Positions 35,794-48,240 of a stretch of 64,000 bases of DNA are shown here, piece by piece. The translations under genes were made by a program, and so were the position numbers. The notes beneath the pieces are model-generated. The model was not told where the DNA came from. It worked only from the letters and a program-made list of their open reading frames with translations, and ran no database searches. Source of the stretch: Pseudoxanthomonas winnipegensis (GTDB lineage: Bacteria > Pseudomonadota > Gammaproteobacteria > Xanthomonadales > Xanthomonadaceae); contig NZ_SHMH01000008.1 in the NCBI RefSeq assembly GCF_004283755.1, positions 1-64,000 on the forward strand. The letters are read 5' to 3'. Positions within the stretch are counted from its first letter, which is position 1. Each line of letters begins with the position of its first letter.

Positions 35794-35829
35794 AACGAAA
35801 AAGGGCGCCTCGCGGCGCCCTTTTTCGTT
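35794..35829. terminator. Bidirectional terminator between idh and the YccA gene
   Basis: A perfect 16-base stem (AACGAAAAAGGGCGCC and its complement) with loop TCGC gives a T-run on either strand. It serves idh on the plus strand and can serve the convergent YccA gene. Confidence 0.9.
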
Positions 35830-35896
35830 ATGCGGGTCGATCAGTGGCCGGGAGGAGGGGCTTTCACCATTTCCCACTCCCGATTCCCCATTCCCG

Positions 35897-36673
35897 TCAG
35901 TTCCGCGACTGCAGCTTGGACAGCAGACGCAGGAATTCCACGTACAGCCACACCAGCGTGACCATCAGGCCGAAGGCGCCGTACCACTCCATGTACTTCG
36001 GCGCGCCGGCGTCCACGCCCGACTCGATGAAGTCGAAATCCAGCACCAGGTTCAGCGCGGCCACCACCACCACGACCAGGCTGATGCCGGTGCTGACCAC
36101 GCCCGAGCCGTGCAGATAGGACACGTTCACGCCGAACAGCTGCATCACCATCGAGACCAGATACATCACCATGATGCCGCCGGTGGCCGCGACCACGCCC
36201 AGCTTGAAGTTCTCGGTCGCCTTGATCAGGCCGCTGCGATAGGCCATCAGCAGCGCGAACAGCGTGCCGAAGGTCAGCAGCACGGCCTGGAACACCACGC
36301 CGTGGAAGCGCATTTCGTACAGGGCCGAGACCGAGCCGAGGAAAAAGCCTTCCACCAGCGCGTACAGCGGCGCGGTGACCGGCGACCATTCCTTCTTGAA
36401 CACCGTCACCAGCGCCAGCACGAAGCCGCCGATCGCGCCGCCGATCACGTAGACCGCCGCGCCGGCGGCTGCGGTCATCTCGCCGTTGGGAAGGGCGACG
36501 GTGGACTGGTTCCAGGCGAAGGCCGCGGTCAGCAGGCTCAGCAGCAGCAGGAAGCCGGTCTTGTTGACCGTGCCGTTCAGGGTCATCGCCCCGCCGTCGC
36601 GGGTGACCACCGCGCCGGTGCCGAGGTCGAGGAACGTGGACTCTTTCAGAGCCGGATTGCCGCTGCGGATCAT
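35897..36673 (-). CDS. Bax inhibitor-1 / YccA-family membrane protein
   Basis: 258 residues with about seven hydrophobic segments. The pattern FVLALVTVFKKEWSPVTAPLYALVEGFFLGSVS is typical of bacterial YccA-like members of the BI-1 family. In E. coli, YccA modulates the FtsH protease; the role here is unproven. The ATG at 36673 follows AGGGAGG, and longer frames run into tRNA-Leu. Confidence 0.87.
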   Translation of the reverse strand: MIRSGNPALKESTFLDLGTGAVVTRDGGAMTLNGTVNKTGFLLLLSLLTAAFAWNQSTVALPNGEMTAAAGAAVYVIGGAIGGFVLALVTVFKKEWSPVTAPLYALVEGFFLGSVSALYEMRFHGVVFQAVLLTFGTLFALLMAYRSGLIKATENFKLGVVAATGGIMVMYLVSMVMQLFGVNVSYLHGSGVVSTGISLVVVVVAALNLVLDFDFIESGVDAGAPKYMEWYGAFGLMVTLVWLYVEFLRLLSKLQSRN

Positions 36674-36706
36674 GGTGCCTCCCTGGGCGATACCTTCGAA
36701 TGATGC

Positions 36707-36792
36707 TGGTGCGAAAGGCGGGACTCGAACCCGCACGGGGGTTACCCGCTGGAACCTAAATCCAGTGCGTCTACCAGTTCCGCCACTTTCGC
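36707..36792 (-). tRNA. tRNA-Leu (UAG)
   Basis: 86 bases including encoded ACCA. The reverse strand begins GCGAAAGTGGCGGAACTGG and has a long variable arm. The anticodon loop TTTAGGT gives UAG. The acceptor stem GCGAAAG/CTTTCGC is perfect. Confidence 0.95.
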
Positions 36793-36972
36793 ATGAGGTC
36801 GCGCGCATTCTACCTGTCCATCGCGACAGTAGGCGCTGACGATGCTGTTAGTGCTCGGTTTGCCCGATCGTTGCGGCAGCGGTGCTGGCCGGGTCCAGCG
36901 GGCGGGGAAGTCGCCGCGCTGCCTTCCGTCACATCGGAGCGCGGGCGGGCGGCTTTGCGAAGCCGGAAAAGA

Positions 36973-37004
36973 AAGAAGGCGCCCAGAGCACTGGACGCCT
37001 TCTT
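36973..37004 (-). terminator. Terminator after tRNA-Lys
   Basis: On the minus strand AAGAAGGCGTCCAG and CTGGGCGCCTTCTT pair (one T:G) around TGCT, followed by TCTTTT. It closes the Pro-Arg-His-Lys tRNA unit, so tRNA-Leu downstream may have its own promoter. Confidence 0.85.
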
Positions 37005-37007
37005 GTT

Positions 37008-37083
37008 TGGTGGGCCGTCAAGGATTCGAACCTTGGACCTATTGATTAAGAGTCAACTGCTCTACCAACTGAGCTAACGGCCC
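37008..37083 (-). tRNA. tRNA-Lys (CUU)
   Basis: 76 bases with encoded CCA. The reverse strand starts GGGCCGTTAGCTCAGTTGG; the anticodon loop CTCTTAA gives CUU; the T arm GGTTCGAATCC is standard. Confidence 0.95.
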
Positions 37084-37156
37084 CGAAAACTGGTCGCGCA
37101 GTATACGCGATGATTCGGTTTGTGCAACACCCTTGTCGAAGAAAACCGCTGCGGAT

Positions 37157-37234
37157 TGGGGTGGCTGAGGGGACTCGAACCCCCGACATCTGGAATCACA
37201 ATCCAGTACTCTAACCAACTGAGCTACAGCCACC
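37157..37234 (-). tRNA. tRNA-His (GUG)
   Basis: The reverse strand starts GGTGGCTGTAGCTCAGTTGG, including the extra G at -1 typical of tRNA-His. The anticodon loop TTGTGAT gives GUG, and the 3' end is CCACCCCA. Confidence 0.95.
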
Positions 37235-37269
37235 ACTGATACCGCATCCAGCCTCGTGCACCGGTGAAT

Positions 37270-37346
37270 TGGCGCGCCCGACAGGAATCGAACCTGTAAC
37301 CGCCGGCTTAGAAGGCCGGTGCTCTATCCAGTTGAGCTACGGGCGC
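37270..37346 (-). tRNA. tRNA-Arg (UCU)
   Basis: 77 bases with encoded CCA. The reverse strand starts GCGCCCGTAGCTCAACTGG; the anticodon loop CTTCTAA gives UCU, which reads AGA and AGG codons. Confidence 0.95.
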
Positions 37347-37390
37347 CCGGCTGGATCGCATCCGGACTACATCGATCGGACCGCGTTGGA

Positions 37391-37467
37391 TGGTCGGGGT
37401 AGAGGGATTCGAACCCCCGACATCCTGCTCCCAAAGCAGGCGCGCTACCAGACTGCGCTATACCCCG
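37391..37467 (-). tRNA. tRNA-Pro (UGG)
   Basis: 77 bases with encoded CCA. The reverse strand starts CGGGGTATAGCGCAGTCTGG; the anticodon loop TTTGGGA gives UGG. It is the first gene of the minus-strand tRNA unit. Confidence 0.95.
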
Positions 37468-37532
37468 GAAACCGTGTGCGGGCCGGCGACTCGCCGGTCC
37501 CTGACCGACGTTGCCCGCCGGAAAGGACGCGT

Positions 37533-37561
37533 ATTGTCTGGATGCGAGGTGCACCTGTCAA
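37533..37561 (-). promoter_or_regulatory. Sigma-70 promoter of the tRNA unit
   Basis: On the minus strand TTGACA (37561-37556) is followed after 17 bases by GACAAT (37538-37533), then the GC-rich ACGCGTCC. A consensus -35 with a GC-rich discriminator is typical of stringently controlled stable-RNA promoters. The distance to tRNA-Pro is about 65 bases. Confidence 0.7.
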
Positions 37562-37729
37562 CGCGCCTGGACGCATTTGTGGTCAAACCGCGCCCGATCG
37601 GCGAAACTAGCGCGTTCGGCAAGGGGCCCGACCGCGGCATCCGCGGCCCGCGTCCGAAGCAACCCCTTCAACCTTCAACAACGATGACCCGCGACCAGCC
37701 TTGCGTCGCGGTTGCAGGAGCTAAGTGAG

Positions 37730-39022
37730 ATGACCGTTTCCGTCGAATCGACCGGCAGCCTTGGGCGCCGCATGAGCTTCACGCTGCCGGCCGAGCGCCT
37801 GGACAACCACATCGGCGGCCGCCTGCGCGAGCTCAGCCGCACCGTGCGCATCAAGGGCTTCCGCCCGGGCAAGGTGCCGGCCAAGGTGATCGAGCAGCGC
37901 TTCGGCAAGCAGGTGCGCGCCGAGGCCCTGGACGGGCTGCTGCGCGAGACCTTCGACTCGGCCGTGCGCGAACAGGCCCTGCAGCTGGCCGGCAACCCGC
38001 GCCTCGAGCCGGCCGGCGAGGGCGAGCTGGAGTGGGTCGCGACCTTCGAGGTGGTGCCGGACTTCGGCGAGATCGATGTCTCCAAGCTCAACGTCGTGCG
38101 CCATACCGCGCAGGTGACCGACGCCGACATCGACCAGATGATCGAGAACCTGCGCCTGCAGCGCCGCACCTTCGAGGCGGTGGATCGCCCCGCCGCCGAG
38201 GGCGACCGCGTCGCGCTGGAGACCTGGTCGCAGGCCGGCGACGAGCGCCTGCCCGCCGAGAGCGTGGAGACCGGCGCCACCCTGATCGGCTCGGGCGTGA
38301 TGTTCGCCGACATCGAGCAGGCCCTGGTCGGCATGTCCAAGGGCGAGGACAAGGAGATCACCGTCGCCTTCCCGGCCGACTGGCGCGTGCCGCAGCTGGC
38401 CGGCAAGAGCGTCCAGGTGCACCTGAAGGTCACCGACGTGGCCGCCTCGGTGCTGCCGCCGGTGGACAAGGACTTCATCAAGAGCTTCGGCGTCAAGAGC
38501 GGCGACGAGACCCAGTTCCGCGCCGACATCCGCACCAACCTGGAGCGCGAGCTCAAGGGCGCCCTGGCCAACCGCCTGCGCCGCGAGGTGGGTGAGCAGC
38601 TGATCGCCGCCTACGCCTCGGTCGAGATGCCCGAGCGCCTGGTCGAGAACGAGGCCCGCGCCATGCTGGCCCAGCAGGTCGAGCAGGCCCGCCGCCAGGG
38701 CCAGAACGTGCAGGTGCCCGACGACGCATACCAGGGCTTCCTGGACCCGGCGCGCAAGCGCGTGCTGGTCGGCCTGCTGGTGGGCGAGGTCGCCCGCCGC
38801 AACGAGCTGCGCCTGGACCCCAAGCGCGTGCAGGAAACCCTGCGCCTGATCGCCTCCACCTACGAGGAGCCCGAGCAGGTCATTGAGTTGTACCGCAACG
38901 ACCCCCAGATGATGGCTGGGCTGCAGTCCCGTGTGATGGAGGAGCAGGTGATCGACTGGATCGCCGAGCGCGCCCAGCACACCGAACAGGGCCTGTCCTT
39001 CCAGGACGCGATCCGGCAGTAA
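37730..39022 (+). CDS. tig: Trigger factor
   Basis: 430 residues. Ribosome-bound chaperone with peptidyl-prolyl isomerase activity. The ribosome-binding tail signature is [19 protein letters not shown] (near 45-62). The central FKBP-type domain lies around 150-245 and the helical C-terminal domain follows. GCAGGAG lies 6-7 bases before the ATG. It heads the tig-clpP-clpX-lon block. Confidence 0.96.
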   Translation: MTVSVESTGSLGRRMSFTLPAERLDNHIGGRLRELSRTVRIKGFRPGKVPAKVIEQRFGKQVRAEALDGLLRETFDSAVREQALQLAGNPRLEPAGEGELEWVATFEVVPDFGEIDVSKLNVVRHTAQVTDADIDQMIENLRLQRRTFEAVDRPAAEGDRVALETWSQAGDERLPAESVETGATLIGSGVMFADIEQALVGMSKGEDKEITVAFPADWRVPQLAGKSVQVHLKVTDVAASVLPPVDKDFIKSFGVKSGDETQFRADIRTNLERELKGALANRLRREVGEQLIAAYASVEMPERLVENEARAMLAQQVEQARRQGQNVQVPDDAYQGFLDPARKRVLVGLLVGEVARRNELRLDPKRVQETLRLIASTYEEPEQVIELYRNDPQMMAGLQSRVMEEQVIDWIAERAQHTEQGLSFQDAIRQ

Positions 39023-39045
39023 CGGTCCCCGGTTTCGCCATCGGT

Positions 39046-39066
39046 CCGGCGCCCCAAAGGCGCCGG
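39046..39066 (+). other. Hairpin between tig and clpP
   Basis: CCGGCGCC and GGCGCCGG form a perfect 8-base stem around CCAAA, 24 bases after tig. No U-run follows, so it is probably a Rho-assisted stop or an attenuating or protecting hairpin. Confidence 0.45.
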
Positions 39067-39150
39067 CCGGTGCGGTGAGGCGGGATCCAGCGCAATCCAC
39101 GTGTCCCCTCCCGGGGAGACGGATCCAACAACGATAAGGTGCCTCACTCC

Positions 39151-39777
39151 ATGGATAACCTGACCAAGGCCTTGAATCTCGTTCCGATGGTGGTCGAGCA
39201 GACCAGCCGCGGCGAGCGCGCCTACGACATCTATTCCCGCCTGCTCAAGGAGCGCGTGATCTTCCTGGTCGGGCCGGTCGACGACCACGTGGCCAACGTG
39301 ATCGTGGCGCAGATGCTGTTCCTCGAGGCCGAGAATCCCGAAAAGGACATCAGCTTCTACATCAACTCGCCCGGTGGCGTGGTCACCGCCGGCATGGCGA
39401 TCTACGACACCATGCAGTACATCAAGCCGGACGTGAGCACCATCTGCGTCGGCCAGGCCGCCTCGATGGGCGCGCTGCTGCTGGCGGCCGGTGCGGCCGG
39501 CAAGCGCTATGCGCTGCCCAACTCGCGCGTGATGATCCACCAGCCGCTGGGCGGCTTCCAGGGCCAGGCCACGGACATCGACATCCATGCCCGCGAGATC
39601 CTGACCCTGCGCCACAAGCTCAACGAGATCCTGGCCAAGCACACCGGCCAGTCGCTGGAGACCATCGCCCGCGACACCGAGCGCGACAACTTCAAGAGCG
39701 CCCAGGACTCCAAGGCCTACGGCCTGGTGGACGAGGTGCTGGAGCGCCGTCCGGACGAGTCGATCCAGTCTGCCTGA
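39151..39777 (+). CDS. clpP: ATP-dependent Clp protease proteolytic subunit
   Basis: 208 residues. Forms the 14-mer serine protease chamber used with ClpX or ClpA. The catalytic Ser lies in [12 protein letters not shown] (near 105), His in VMIHQPLGG (near 130), and Asp further on. ATG 39151 gives the family start [17 protein letters not shown]; the in-frame GTG at 39139 adds only four residues. Confidence 0.96.
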   Translation: MDNLTKALNLVPMVVEQTSRGERAYDIYSRLLKERVIFLVGPVDDHVANVIVAQMLFLEAENPEKDISFYINSPGGVVTAGMAIYDTMQYIKPDVSTICVGQAASMGALLLAAGAAGKRYALPNSRVMIHQPLGGFQGQATDIDIHAREILTLRHKLNEILAKHTGQSLETIARDTERDNFKSAQDSKAYGLVDEVLERRPDESIQSA

Positions 39778-40009
39778 ACGAACGGCCGGCTGGCCGGGAT
39801 CCTTTCGGCCCTCGCGCGCCGGGCGGCAACGACCCGGCGCGCGTCGTTTCAAGCCGGTCCAGCCGCCCGGGGCGGCCCGGGGCCCGGAACTTGCAGACGG
39901 ATTTCTGCGTTCCGGGCGCGGCGCCGGGCAGACGCCAACGGCGCCGATCCGGTGCTATTCTCGAAATCGAATGCCCCCGCGGGGGCAGCTGTGAGTGGGT
40001 AAAACAAGC

Positions 40010-41296
40010 ATGAGCGAAGACCGCCAAGGCCGTTCCGGCGAGAGCAACAAAATCCTGTACTGCTCGTTCTGCGGAAAGAGCCAGCACGAGGTCCGCAAGC
40101 TGATCGCCGGCCCGAGCGTGTTCATCTGCGATGAATGCGTGGAGCTGTGCAACGACATCATCCGCGAGGAACTCGAGGAGAAGGCGCAGTCGGCGCGCAG
40201 TTCGCTGCCCAAGCCGCGCGAGATCCTCGAGGTGCTCGACCAGTACGTGATCGGCCAGCAGCGCGCCAAGCGCACGCTCGCCGTGGCCGTGTACAACCAC
40301 TACAAGCGCATCGAGAGCCGCCAGAAGAGCGACGACGTCGAGTTGGCCAAGTCCAACATCCTGCTCGCCGGGCCGACCGGCTCGGGCAAGACGCTGCTGG
40401 CCGAGACGCTGGCGCGGTTGCTCAACGTGCCGTTCACCATCGCCGATGCGACCACGCTGACCGAGGCCGGCTACGTCGGCGAGGACGTGGAGAACATCAT
40501 CCAGAAGCTGCTGCAGAAGTGCGACTACGACGTCGACAAGGCGCAGCAGGGCATCGTCTACATCGACGAGATCGACAAGATCTCGCGCAAGAGCGAAAAC
40601 CCGTCCATCACCCGCGACGTGTCCGGCGAAGGCGTGCAGCAGGCGCTGCTGAAGCTGATCGAAGGCACCGTGGCCAGCGTCCCGCCGCAGGGCGGCCGCA
40701 AGCACCCGCAGCAGGAATTCCTGCAGGTGGACACCAAGAACATCCTGTTCATCTGCGGTGGTGCCTTCGCCGGCCTGGACAAGATCATCCAGGCGCGTTC
40801 GACCGAGGCCAGCGGCATCGGCTTCGGCGCCAAGGTCAAGTCCTCGGAGAAGAAGCCGGAAATCGGCAAGGTGCTGTCCGAGGTCGAGCCGGAGGACCTG
40901 ATCAAGTTCGGCCTGATCCCCGAGTTCGTCGGCCGCCTGCCGGTGGTCGCCACGCTGGAGGAGCTGGACGAGCCGGCGCTGGTGAAGATCCTCACCGAGC
41001 CGAAGAACGCCATCACCAAGCAGTTCAAGCGGCTGTTCGACATGGAGGGCGTGGAACTGGAATTCCGCCCCGACGCGCTGTCGGCGATCGCGCGCAAGGC
41101 GCTCAAGCGCAAGACCGGCGCCCGCGGCTTGCGCACCATCGTCGAGTCGGTCCTGCTGGACACCATGTACGACCTGCCGTCGCTGGAAAACGTCGGCAAG
41201 GTGGTGGTGGACGAGTCGGTGATCGAGCACAAGTCCGAGCCCTACCTGATCTACCAGAATCCGCCGGCCGCGCCCAAGGTCGCATCGGCCGAATGA
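40010..41296 (+). CDS. clpX: ATP-dependent Clp protease ATPase ClpX
   Basis: 428 residues. AAA+ unfoldase that feeds ClpP. The N-terminal zinc-binding domain has CSFCGKS and CDECVELC. Walker A GPTGSGKT (near 121), Walker B IDEIDK and the sensor/RKH loop follow. ATG 40010 is preferred to GTG 39995. The 232-base gap after clpP contains the stem-loop 39885-39914 and the palindrome TGCCCCCGCGGGGGCA (39972-39987), so clpX may be separately expressed. Confidence 0.96.
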   Translation: MSEDRQGRSGESNKILYCSFCGKSQHEVRKLIAGPSVFICDECVELCNDIIREELEEKAQSARSSLPKPREILEVLDQYVIGQQRAKRTLAVAVYNHYKRIESRQKSDDVELAKSNILLAGPTGSGKTLLAETLARLLNVPFTIADATTLTEAGYVGEDVENIIQKLLQKCDYDVDKAQQGIVYIDEIDKISRKSENPSITRDVSGEGVQQALLKLIEGTVASVPPQGGRKHPQQEFLQVDTKNILFICGGAFAGLDKIIQARSTEASGIGFGAKVKSSEKKPEIGKVLSEVEPEDLIKFGLIPEFVGRLPVVATLEELDEPALVKILTEPKNAITKQFKRLFDMEGVELEFRPDALSAIARKALKRKTGARGLRTIVESVLLDTMYDLPSLENVGKVVVDESVIEHKSEPYLIYQNPPAAPKVASAE

Positions 41297-41350
41297 TCGG
41301 GTAAGTCCTTGATCGCCAAAGGGCTCCGGATTCTCGCTTGCATCGCCCAG

Positions 41351-41384
41351 CCAATGGCCCCATAACGGGGCCATTGGCATTTTT
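41351..41384 (+). terminator. Rho-independent terminator after clpX
   Basis: CCAATGGCCCC and GGGGCCATTGG pair around ATAAC, followed by CATTTTT. It separates clpX from lon. Confidence 0.85.
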
Positions 41385-41441
41385 GCGGCACGTGTTCGCA
41401 CTGCTTCCAAGCCTGCCTCCCCGCACTTTCCTGGAGCCCCC

Positions 41442-43883
<2,442 letters not shown>

Positions 43884-43944
43884 CTTTGCGCGCTTCATGA
43901 AACCTAAAACGCGCTGAAACCCGCGCCGTTATTAGGTTTTTTGG

Positions 43945-43973
43945 TTGCGGCACCGGGGTGCGGCTGGTATAAA
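43945..43973 (+). promoter_or_regulatory. Likely promoter of hupB
   Basis: TTGCGG (43945-43950) and TATAAA (43968-43973) are separated by 17 bases. The site lies about 120 bases before the hupB ATG, in the gap after lon, and predicts a long leader. Confidence 0.6.
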
Positions 43974-44093
43974 AGCCGCACCCAAGGACGTCCCCAACGG
44001 TCGTTCGCAGTGGGATCCAACCGGCCCGACGTGGCGCAAGCCCCGGGCCGGTCACACATTCAGCGGTTGCATACCGCACATGGAGTTATCGCA

Positions 44094-44366
44094 ATGAACA
44101 AAGCCGAATTGATCGAGGCTGTCGCCAGCCGTTCCGACCTGAGCAAGGCTGATTCCACCCGTGCCGTCGACGCCGTCGTGGCCAGCATCACCGAAGCGCT
44201 GAAGGGTGGCGACTCGGTCACCATCGTGGGCTTCGGCACCTTCCAGGTGCGTGGCCGCGCTGCGCGTACGGGCCGCAACCCGAAGACCGGCGAGAACATC
44301 GAAATCGCCGCTTCGAAGAATCCTGCATTCAAGGCTGGCAAGGCTCTGAAGGACGCTGTAAACTAA
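44094..44366 (+). CDS. hupB: DNA-binding protein HU-beta
   Basis: 90 residues. Small nucleoid protein that bends DNA. Starts [11 protein letters not shown] and has the DNA-clamp arm [20 protein letters not shown] and the family end [20 protein letters not shown] lies before the ATG. It is followed by tRNA-Val. Confidence 0.96.
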   Translation: MNKAELIEAVASRSDLSKADSTRAVDAVVASITEALKGGDSVTIVGFGTFQVRGRAARTGRNPKTGENIEIAASKNPAFKAGKALKDAVN

Positions 44367-44382
44367 TCCGCTCAGCTCGCCA

Positions 44383-44457
44383 GGGTGCTTAGCTCAGCGG
44401 TAGAGCGTCTCCTTTACACGGAGAGGGTCGGGGGTTCGAAACCCTCAGCACCCACCA
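44383..44457 (+). tRNA. tRNA-Val (UAC)
   Basis: 75 bases with encoded CCA. Starts GGGTGCTTAGCTCAGCGG; the anticodon loop TTTACAC gives UAC. The acceptor GGGTGCT/AGCACCC is perfect. It begins 16 bases after hupB, with no terminator between. Confidence 0.95.
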
Positions 44458-44484
44458 AGCACCACAGCCAAGAGTTTCAAGCGC

Positions 44485-44561
44485 GGAGCGGTAGTTCAGT
44501 CGGTTAGAATGCTGGCCTGTCACGCCGGAGGTCGCGGGTTCGAGTCCCGTCCGCTCCGCCA
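44485..44561 (+). tRNA. tRNA-Asp (GUC), first copy
   Basis: 77 bases with encoded CCA. Starts GGAGCGGTAGTTCAGTCGG; the anticodon loop CTGTCAC gives GUC. The acceptor stem is GGAGCGG/CCGCTCC. Confidence 0.95.
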
Positions 44562-44570
44562 GTTGTTCCA

Positions 44571-44600
44571 AAAGCCCCCGAGCGATTGGGGGCTTTGCTT
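44571..44600 (+). terminator. Terminator after the first tRNA-Asp
   Basis: AAAGCCCCC and GGGGGCTTT pair around a 9-base loop, followed by GCTT. A second tRNA-Asp lies beyond it. Confidence 0.8.
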
Positions 44601-44645
44601 TCCCCGAAGGGTAAAGGCAGATGTTGTGCAAAGCGTTTCAAGCGC

Positions 44646-44722
44646 GGAGTGGTAGTTCAGTCGGTTAGAATGCTGGCCTGTCACGCCGGAGGTCGCGGGT
44701 TCGAGTCCCGTCCACTCCGCCA
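44646..44722 (+). tRNA. tRNA-Asp (GUC), second copy
   Basis: Identical to the first copy apart from the acceptor stem, GGAGTGG/CCACTCC in place of GGAGCGG/CCGCTCC. Both bases of one pair have changed, so pairing is kept. Confidence 0.95.
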
Positions 44723-44732
44723 GTTGTTCAAA

Positions 44733-44766
44733 GCGCCCGCCGGCGACCCCGGCGGGCGTTTTCTTT
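44733..44766 (+). terminator. Terminator after the second tRNA-Asp
   Basis: GCGCCCGCCGG and CCGGCGGGCG pair around CGAC, followed by TTTTCTTTT. Strong Rho-independent terminator. Confidence 0.88.
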
Positions 44767-44879
44767 TGTGCTTCACCGCACGCGGCGCGGGCAAATACGT
44801 TTCGCCAGCCTCGACACGATCGGGCGCGTTTACTCGGCAGATGACTGGGATTTTTCTCCACCCGAAGTCTTAAGGCGTA

Positions 44880-45012
44880 ACGCGTGAGGCAGCGGGCCGG
44901 CGGGCGGTGGCCGCGACTAGCGAAGCAGGACGCGGAGCGCCCGAGTCAGGGCAGGATGCCCTGATCGAGGGACAAGCGGCCACCGCCCGCCGGACCGCTG
45001 CCCCTCCGAAGC
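44880..45012 (-). repeat. Large palindromic element, copy B (inverted to copy A)
   Basis: Reverse complement of the 34170-34303 element with about a dozen changes. Its 18-base arms lie at 44897-44914 and 44976-44993 and remain perfectly paired, including one position changed on both sides relative to copy A. Outer GGCAGCGG and CCGCTGCC extend the stem to 27 bases with one mismatch. The central hairpin TCAGGGCA-TCC-TGCCCTGA is kept. Confidence 0.7.
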
Positions 45013-45150
45013 CGGAACGCCCAGGCGCCGCGATCCCGCGGAGCCTTTTCCCGTGCCTGAGCATCGTGTCAGGGGCGCGGCCTAGCCGGCGGCATTGCGC
45101 GTGGAACCACGCTAAACTGCGCGGCTTGCCGAACCTGACCTAACGACTCG

Positions 45151-47121
45151 ATGCTGCAGACTCTTCGCGAAAAGACCTCAGGCTGGATCGCCACCGTGGT
45201 GATGGGCCTGCTGATCGTTCCGTTCGCCTTCGTGGGCGTGAACGAGTACATGAGCGGTGGTCCGGATTCCTCCGTGGCACGCGTGCAGGCCCCGCCGACC
45301 TGGTGGCCCTCGGCCCCGTCGTGGCCGCCGCTCTCGCTGCTGTGGCAGCACGCCGACATCAGCGTGCAGGACTATCAGCGCGCCGTGAGCGACGCACGCC
45401 GCCGCCAGCAGGCGCAGCAGCGCGATGCCTTCGACGCCCGCGAGTTCGACTCGGCCGCCAACAAGCGCAAGATCCTGGACGACCTGATCGACCGCAAGGT
45501 CGTCGAGCTGGCCGCCACGCGAGACGGCGTGGCGGTGAGCGATGCCGCGCTGCGCGAGGCGATCGCCTCCGACGCCAGCTTCCAGCAGGGCGGCAAGTTC
45601 GACGGCGCCACCTACGCCGCGATCCTGCAGCAGAACGGCCTGACCCCGACCACCTACCAGCAGCAGCTGCGCCAGGACATGACCATCTCCCTGGTGCCGC
45701 AGGGCCTGGCGATGAGCAGCTTCGTCACCGATCAGCAGATGGACCAGTTCTTCAAGCTGATGGGCGAGACGCGCGATGTGACCCTGGCCACCCTGCCGGC
45801 GCCGACCCCGGACACCGCGCCGGTCACCGATGCCCAGGCCAAGCAGTGGTACGACGCCCACCGCGCCGACTTCCGCAAGCCCGAACAGGTCAGCGTGGAG
45901 TACGTCGAGGTCGACGCGTCCAAGCTGCCGCCCGCGCCGGCCGTCGACGAGGCCGAGCTGCGCAAGCGCTACGAGGCCGATACCGCGCGCTTCTCCACCG
46001 AGCAGCGCCTGGCCTCGCACATCCTGATCTCGGTGCCCGCCGGCGCCGATGCGGCCACGCAAAAGGCGGCCGAGGACAAGGCCGCCAAGCTGGCCGAACA
46101 GGCCAAGGCGCCGGGCGCGGACTTCGCCGCGCTGGCCAAGGCCAATTCGCAGGACCCGGGCTCGGCCGAGAACGGCGGCGACCTGGGCTGGGTGACGCGC
46201 GGGATGATGGTCGGCCCGTTCGAACAGGCCCTGTTCGGCATCGCCAAGCCGGGCGAGGTGGTGGGCCCGATCAAGAGCGAGTTCGGCTACCACGTGATCA
46301 AGCTGCGCGAGGTCAAGGGCCAGTCCGCCAAGCCGTTCGAGGACGTGCGCGCGCAGCTGGCCGCCGAGGCGCAGAAGGAAGCCGACGCCAAGCACTACAA
46401 CGACGTGGCCGGCAAGCTGGTCACCGCCACGCTGGACAACCCGGATTCGCTCGCCGCCGGCGCCCAGGCCGCCGGCCTGCAGGTGCAGAAGGCCGGCCCG
46501 TTCTCGCGTGGCGACGCGCCGGGCCTGCTGGCCAACCCGCAGGTGCTGCGCGTGGTGTTCGACGAACAGCAGATCGCCGACCGCACCGCCAGCCAGCTGA
46601 TCAAGATCGACGATACGCACGCTCTGGTGGTGCGCGTGACCGACCACAGCGAGGCGACCGAGCAGCCGCTGGACAAGGTCAAGGACCAGGTCATTGCTGC
46701 CGTGCGCGCTGACCGCGCCGAGAAGGCCGCCGAAAAGCTGGCCGACGACGTGCTGGCGCGGGTGAAAAAGGGCGAGAGCCTCAAGGCCATCGCCGACGCG
46801 GCGCATTACCAGTTCGGGCAGATCCCGGGCCTGCCGCGCGGTGCGCAGATTCCCTGGCGCGAAGGCAGCCAGGCCCTGTTCGCCGCGCCCGCGCCCGAGG
46901 CCGGCAAGGTCACTCCGGGCAAGGTGCGCATGGAAGACGGCCGCTTCGTGGTCTTCACCGTGGACAAGGTCACCCCGGGCGATCCCAACAAGCTGCCCGA
47001 GGACCAGCGCGAACAGCTGCGCCAGCAGCTCACCCAGCTCTACGCGGGCGCGGACGTGCAGCAGTACGTCAAGGACACGCGCCGCAAGTTCAAGGTCGTG
47101 GTGCACGAAGACAAGCTGTAA
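45151..47121 (+). CDS. ppiD: Membrane-anchored periplasmic chaperone PpiD
   Basis: 656 residues. Acts at the Sec exit on newly exported proteins. A single N-terminal membrane anchor (about 11-30) is followed by a SurA-like chaperone domain and one parvulin domain (about 275-390, with [25 protein letters not shown] and [13 protein letters not shown]). The insertion rich in Trp and Pro near residues 47-62 is unusual. The N-terminus lacks a cleavage site, so the protein stays in the inner membrane. Confidence 0.92.
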   Translation: MLQTLREKTSGWIATVVMGLLIVPFAFVGVNEYMSGGPDSSVARVQAPPTWWPSAPSWPPLSLLWQHADISVQDYQRAVSDARRRQQAQQRDAFDAREFDSAANKRKILDDLIDRKVVELAATRDGVAVSDAALREAIASDASFQQGGKFDGATYAAILQQNGLTPTTYQQQLRQDMTISLVPQGLAMSSFVTDQQMDQFFKLMGETRDVTLATLPAPTPDTAPVTDAQAKQWYDAHRADFRKPEQVSVEYVEVDASKLPPAPAVDEAELRKRYEADTARFSTEQRLASHILISVPAGADAATQKAAEDKAAKLAEQAKAPGADFAALAKANSQDPGSAENGGDLGWVTRGMMVGPFEQALFGIAKPGEVVGPIKSEFGYHVIKLREVKGQSAKPFEDVRAQLAAEAQKEADAKHYNDVAGKLVTATLDNPDSLAAGAQAAGLQVQKAGPFSRGDAPGLLANPQVLRVVFDEQQIADRTASQLIKIDDTHALVVRVTDHSEATEQPLDKVKDQVIAAVRADRAEKAAEKLADDVLARVKKGESLKAIADAAHYQFGQIPGLPRGAQIPWREGSQALFAAPAPEAGKVTPGKVRMEDGRFVVFTVDKVTPGDPNKLPEDQREQLRQQLTQLYAGADVQQYVKDTRRKFKVVVHEDKL

Positions 47122-47145
47122 GCGCGTCTTCGTCGCATGACATCG

Positions 47146-47178
47146 AAAGCCGCGCCTGGCTGACAGGCGCGGCTTTTT
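47146..47178 (+). terminator. Rho-independent terminator after ppiD
   Basis: AAAGCCGCGCCTG and CAGGCGCGGCTTT pair around GCTGA, then TT. Stem and U-run are strong. The following 205 bases before the fabI stop show nothing recognisable. Confidence 0.9.
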
Positions 47179-47383
47179 CGTTCTCGCCGGTGTGTTGGGG
47201 CGTGCACCGATCGGCTCCAATGAGGAGCGGATGAACTGACTTGGCCAACGTGGCTCGACCCAGCCAGACGTCACTCCTCGGCTCGGCCCGCCCTCCATGG
47301 CGAACTCGCCGCTGCGCTTCCGAAGCCAACGCATCAGTGCGCCGCGATCCTAAATCGGCAGATGAGCTCCTTGAAGCATGAGC

Positions 47384-48175
47384 TCAGCCGCCATCGACCC
47401 CACTCATCCCCAGGATGTTGTAACCGGCATCCACATAGGTGATCTCACCGGTAATGCCGGCGGCCAGATCCGAACACAGGAACGCCGCCGCATTGCCCAC
47501 ATCGTCGATGGAGACATTGCGGCGCAGCGGCGCATGTTCCTCGACATAGCTGAGCGTCTTGCGGAAGCCCGCGATGCCCGAAGCGGCCAGCGTCTTGATC
47601 GGCCCGGCGGAGATGGCGTTGACCCGCGTCCCCTCGGGGCCGAGGTTGAGCGCCAGATAGCGCACGGTCGCCTCCAGGCTGGCCTTGGCCACGCCCATCA
47701 GGTTGTAGTTGTAGAGCGCACGCTGCGCGCCGAGATAGCTCAGCGTCAAAATCGCACCCTGCTGGCCCCGCATCAGCGGCCGCGCCGCGTGGGCGAGGGC
47801 GGCCAGCGAATAGGCCGAGATGTCGTGGGCCTCGGCGAAGTTCTCCCGCGTCAGGCCATCGAGGAACTCACCGGCGATGGCCTCGCCCTGCGCGAAGGCG
47901 ATGGCATGCACCAGCACGTCCAGACTGTCCCAGTGCTCGGCCAGGGCCTCGAAGCAGGCATCGATCTGCGCATCGTCGGCCACGTCCAGCGGCAGCGCGA
48001 TCTCGCTGCCGAAGGTGGTCGCCGCCTGCAGGACGCGCGGCTTGAGCTTGTCGTTCTGGTAGGTGAACGCGAGTTCGGCCCCCTGGCGATGCATGGCCTC
48101 GGCGATGCCCCAGGCGATGGAGCGATCCGACGCGATGCCGGTGATCAGGACACGTTTGCCTTGCAGGAACCCCAT
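47384..48175 (-). CDS. fabI: Enoyl-ACP reductase FabI
   Basis: 263 residues. NADH-dependent last step of fatty acid elongation and the target of triclosan-type inhibitors. Starts [20 protein letters not shown] with the divergent Rossmann motif. The active-site Tyr and Lys are in [13 protein letters not shown] (Tyr-x6-Lys). [11 protein letters not shown] and the C-terminal [13 protein letters not shown] are typical. GAGAGG precedes the ATG. Confidence 0.95.
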   Translation of the reverse strand: MGFLQGKRVLITGIASDRSIAWGIAEAMHRQGAELAFTYQNDKLKPRVLQAATTFGSEIALPLDVADDAQIDACFEALAEHWDSLDVLVHAIAFAQGEAIAGEFLDGLTRENFAEAHDISAYSLAALAHAARPLMRGQQGAILTLSYLGAQRALYNYNLMGVAKASLEATVRYLALNLGPEGTRVNAISAGPIKTLAASGIAGFRKTLSYVEEHAPLRRNVSIDDVGNAAAFLCSDLAAGITGEITYVDAGYNILGMSGVDGG

Positions 48176-48240
48176 TGCGCCTCTCGCGTGCGAGCCGAAA
48201 ACCAAGCGCCCATTCTGCCATCGCCCCAAGGATGCGGGTC

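Larger units (their letters stand above)
44723..45150. other. Spacer between tRNA-Asp and ppiD
   Basis: 428 bases holding a terminator and copy B of the large palindromic element. The rest (44767-44879, 45013-45150) shows no gene. An open frame at 44907-45143 follows the repeat and is not considered coding. Confidence 0.55.

Noticed and set aside
44907..45143. Open frame over the palindromic element before ppiD
   Set aside because: It follows the repeat, has no ribosome binding site and ends at random in flanking sequence.
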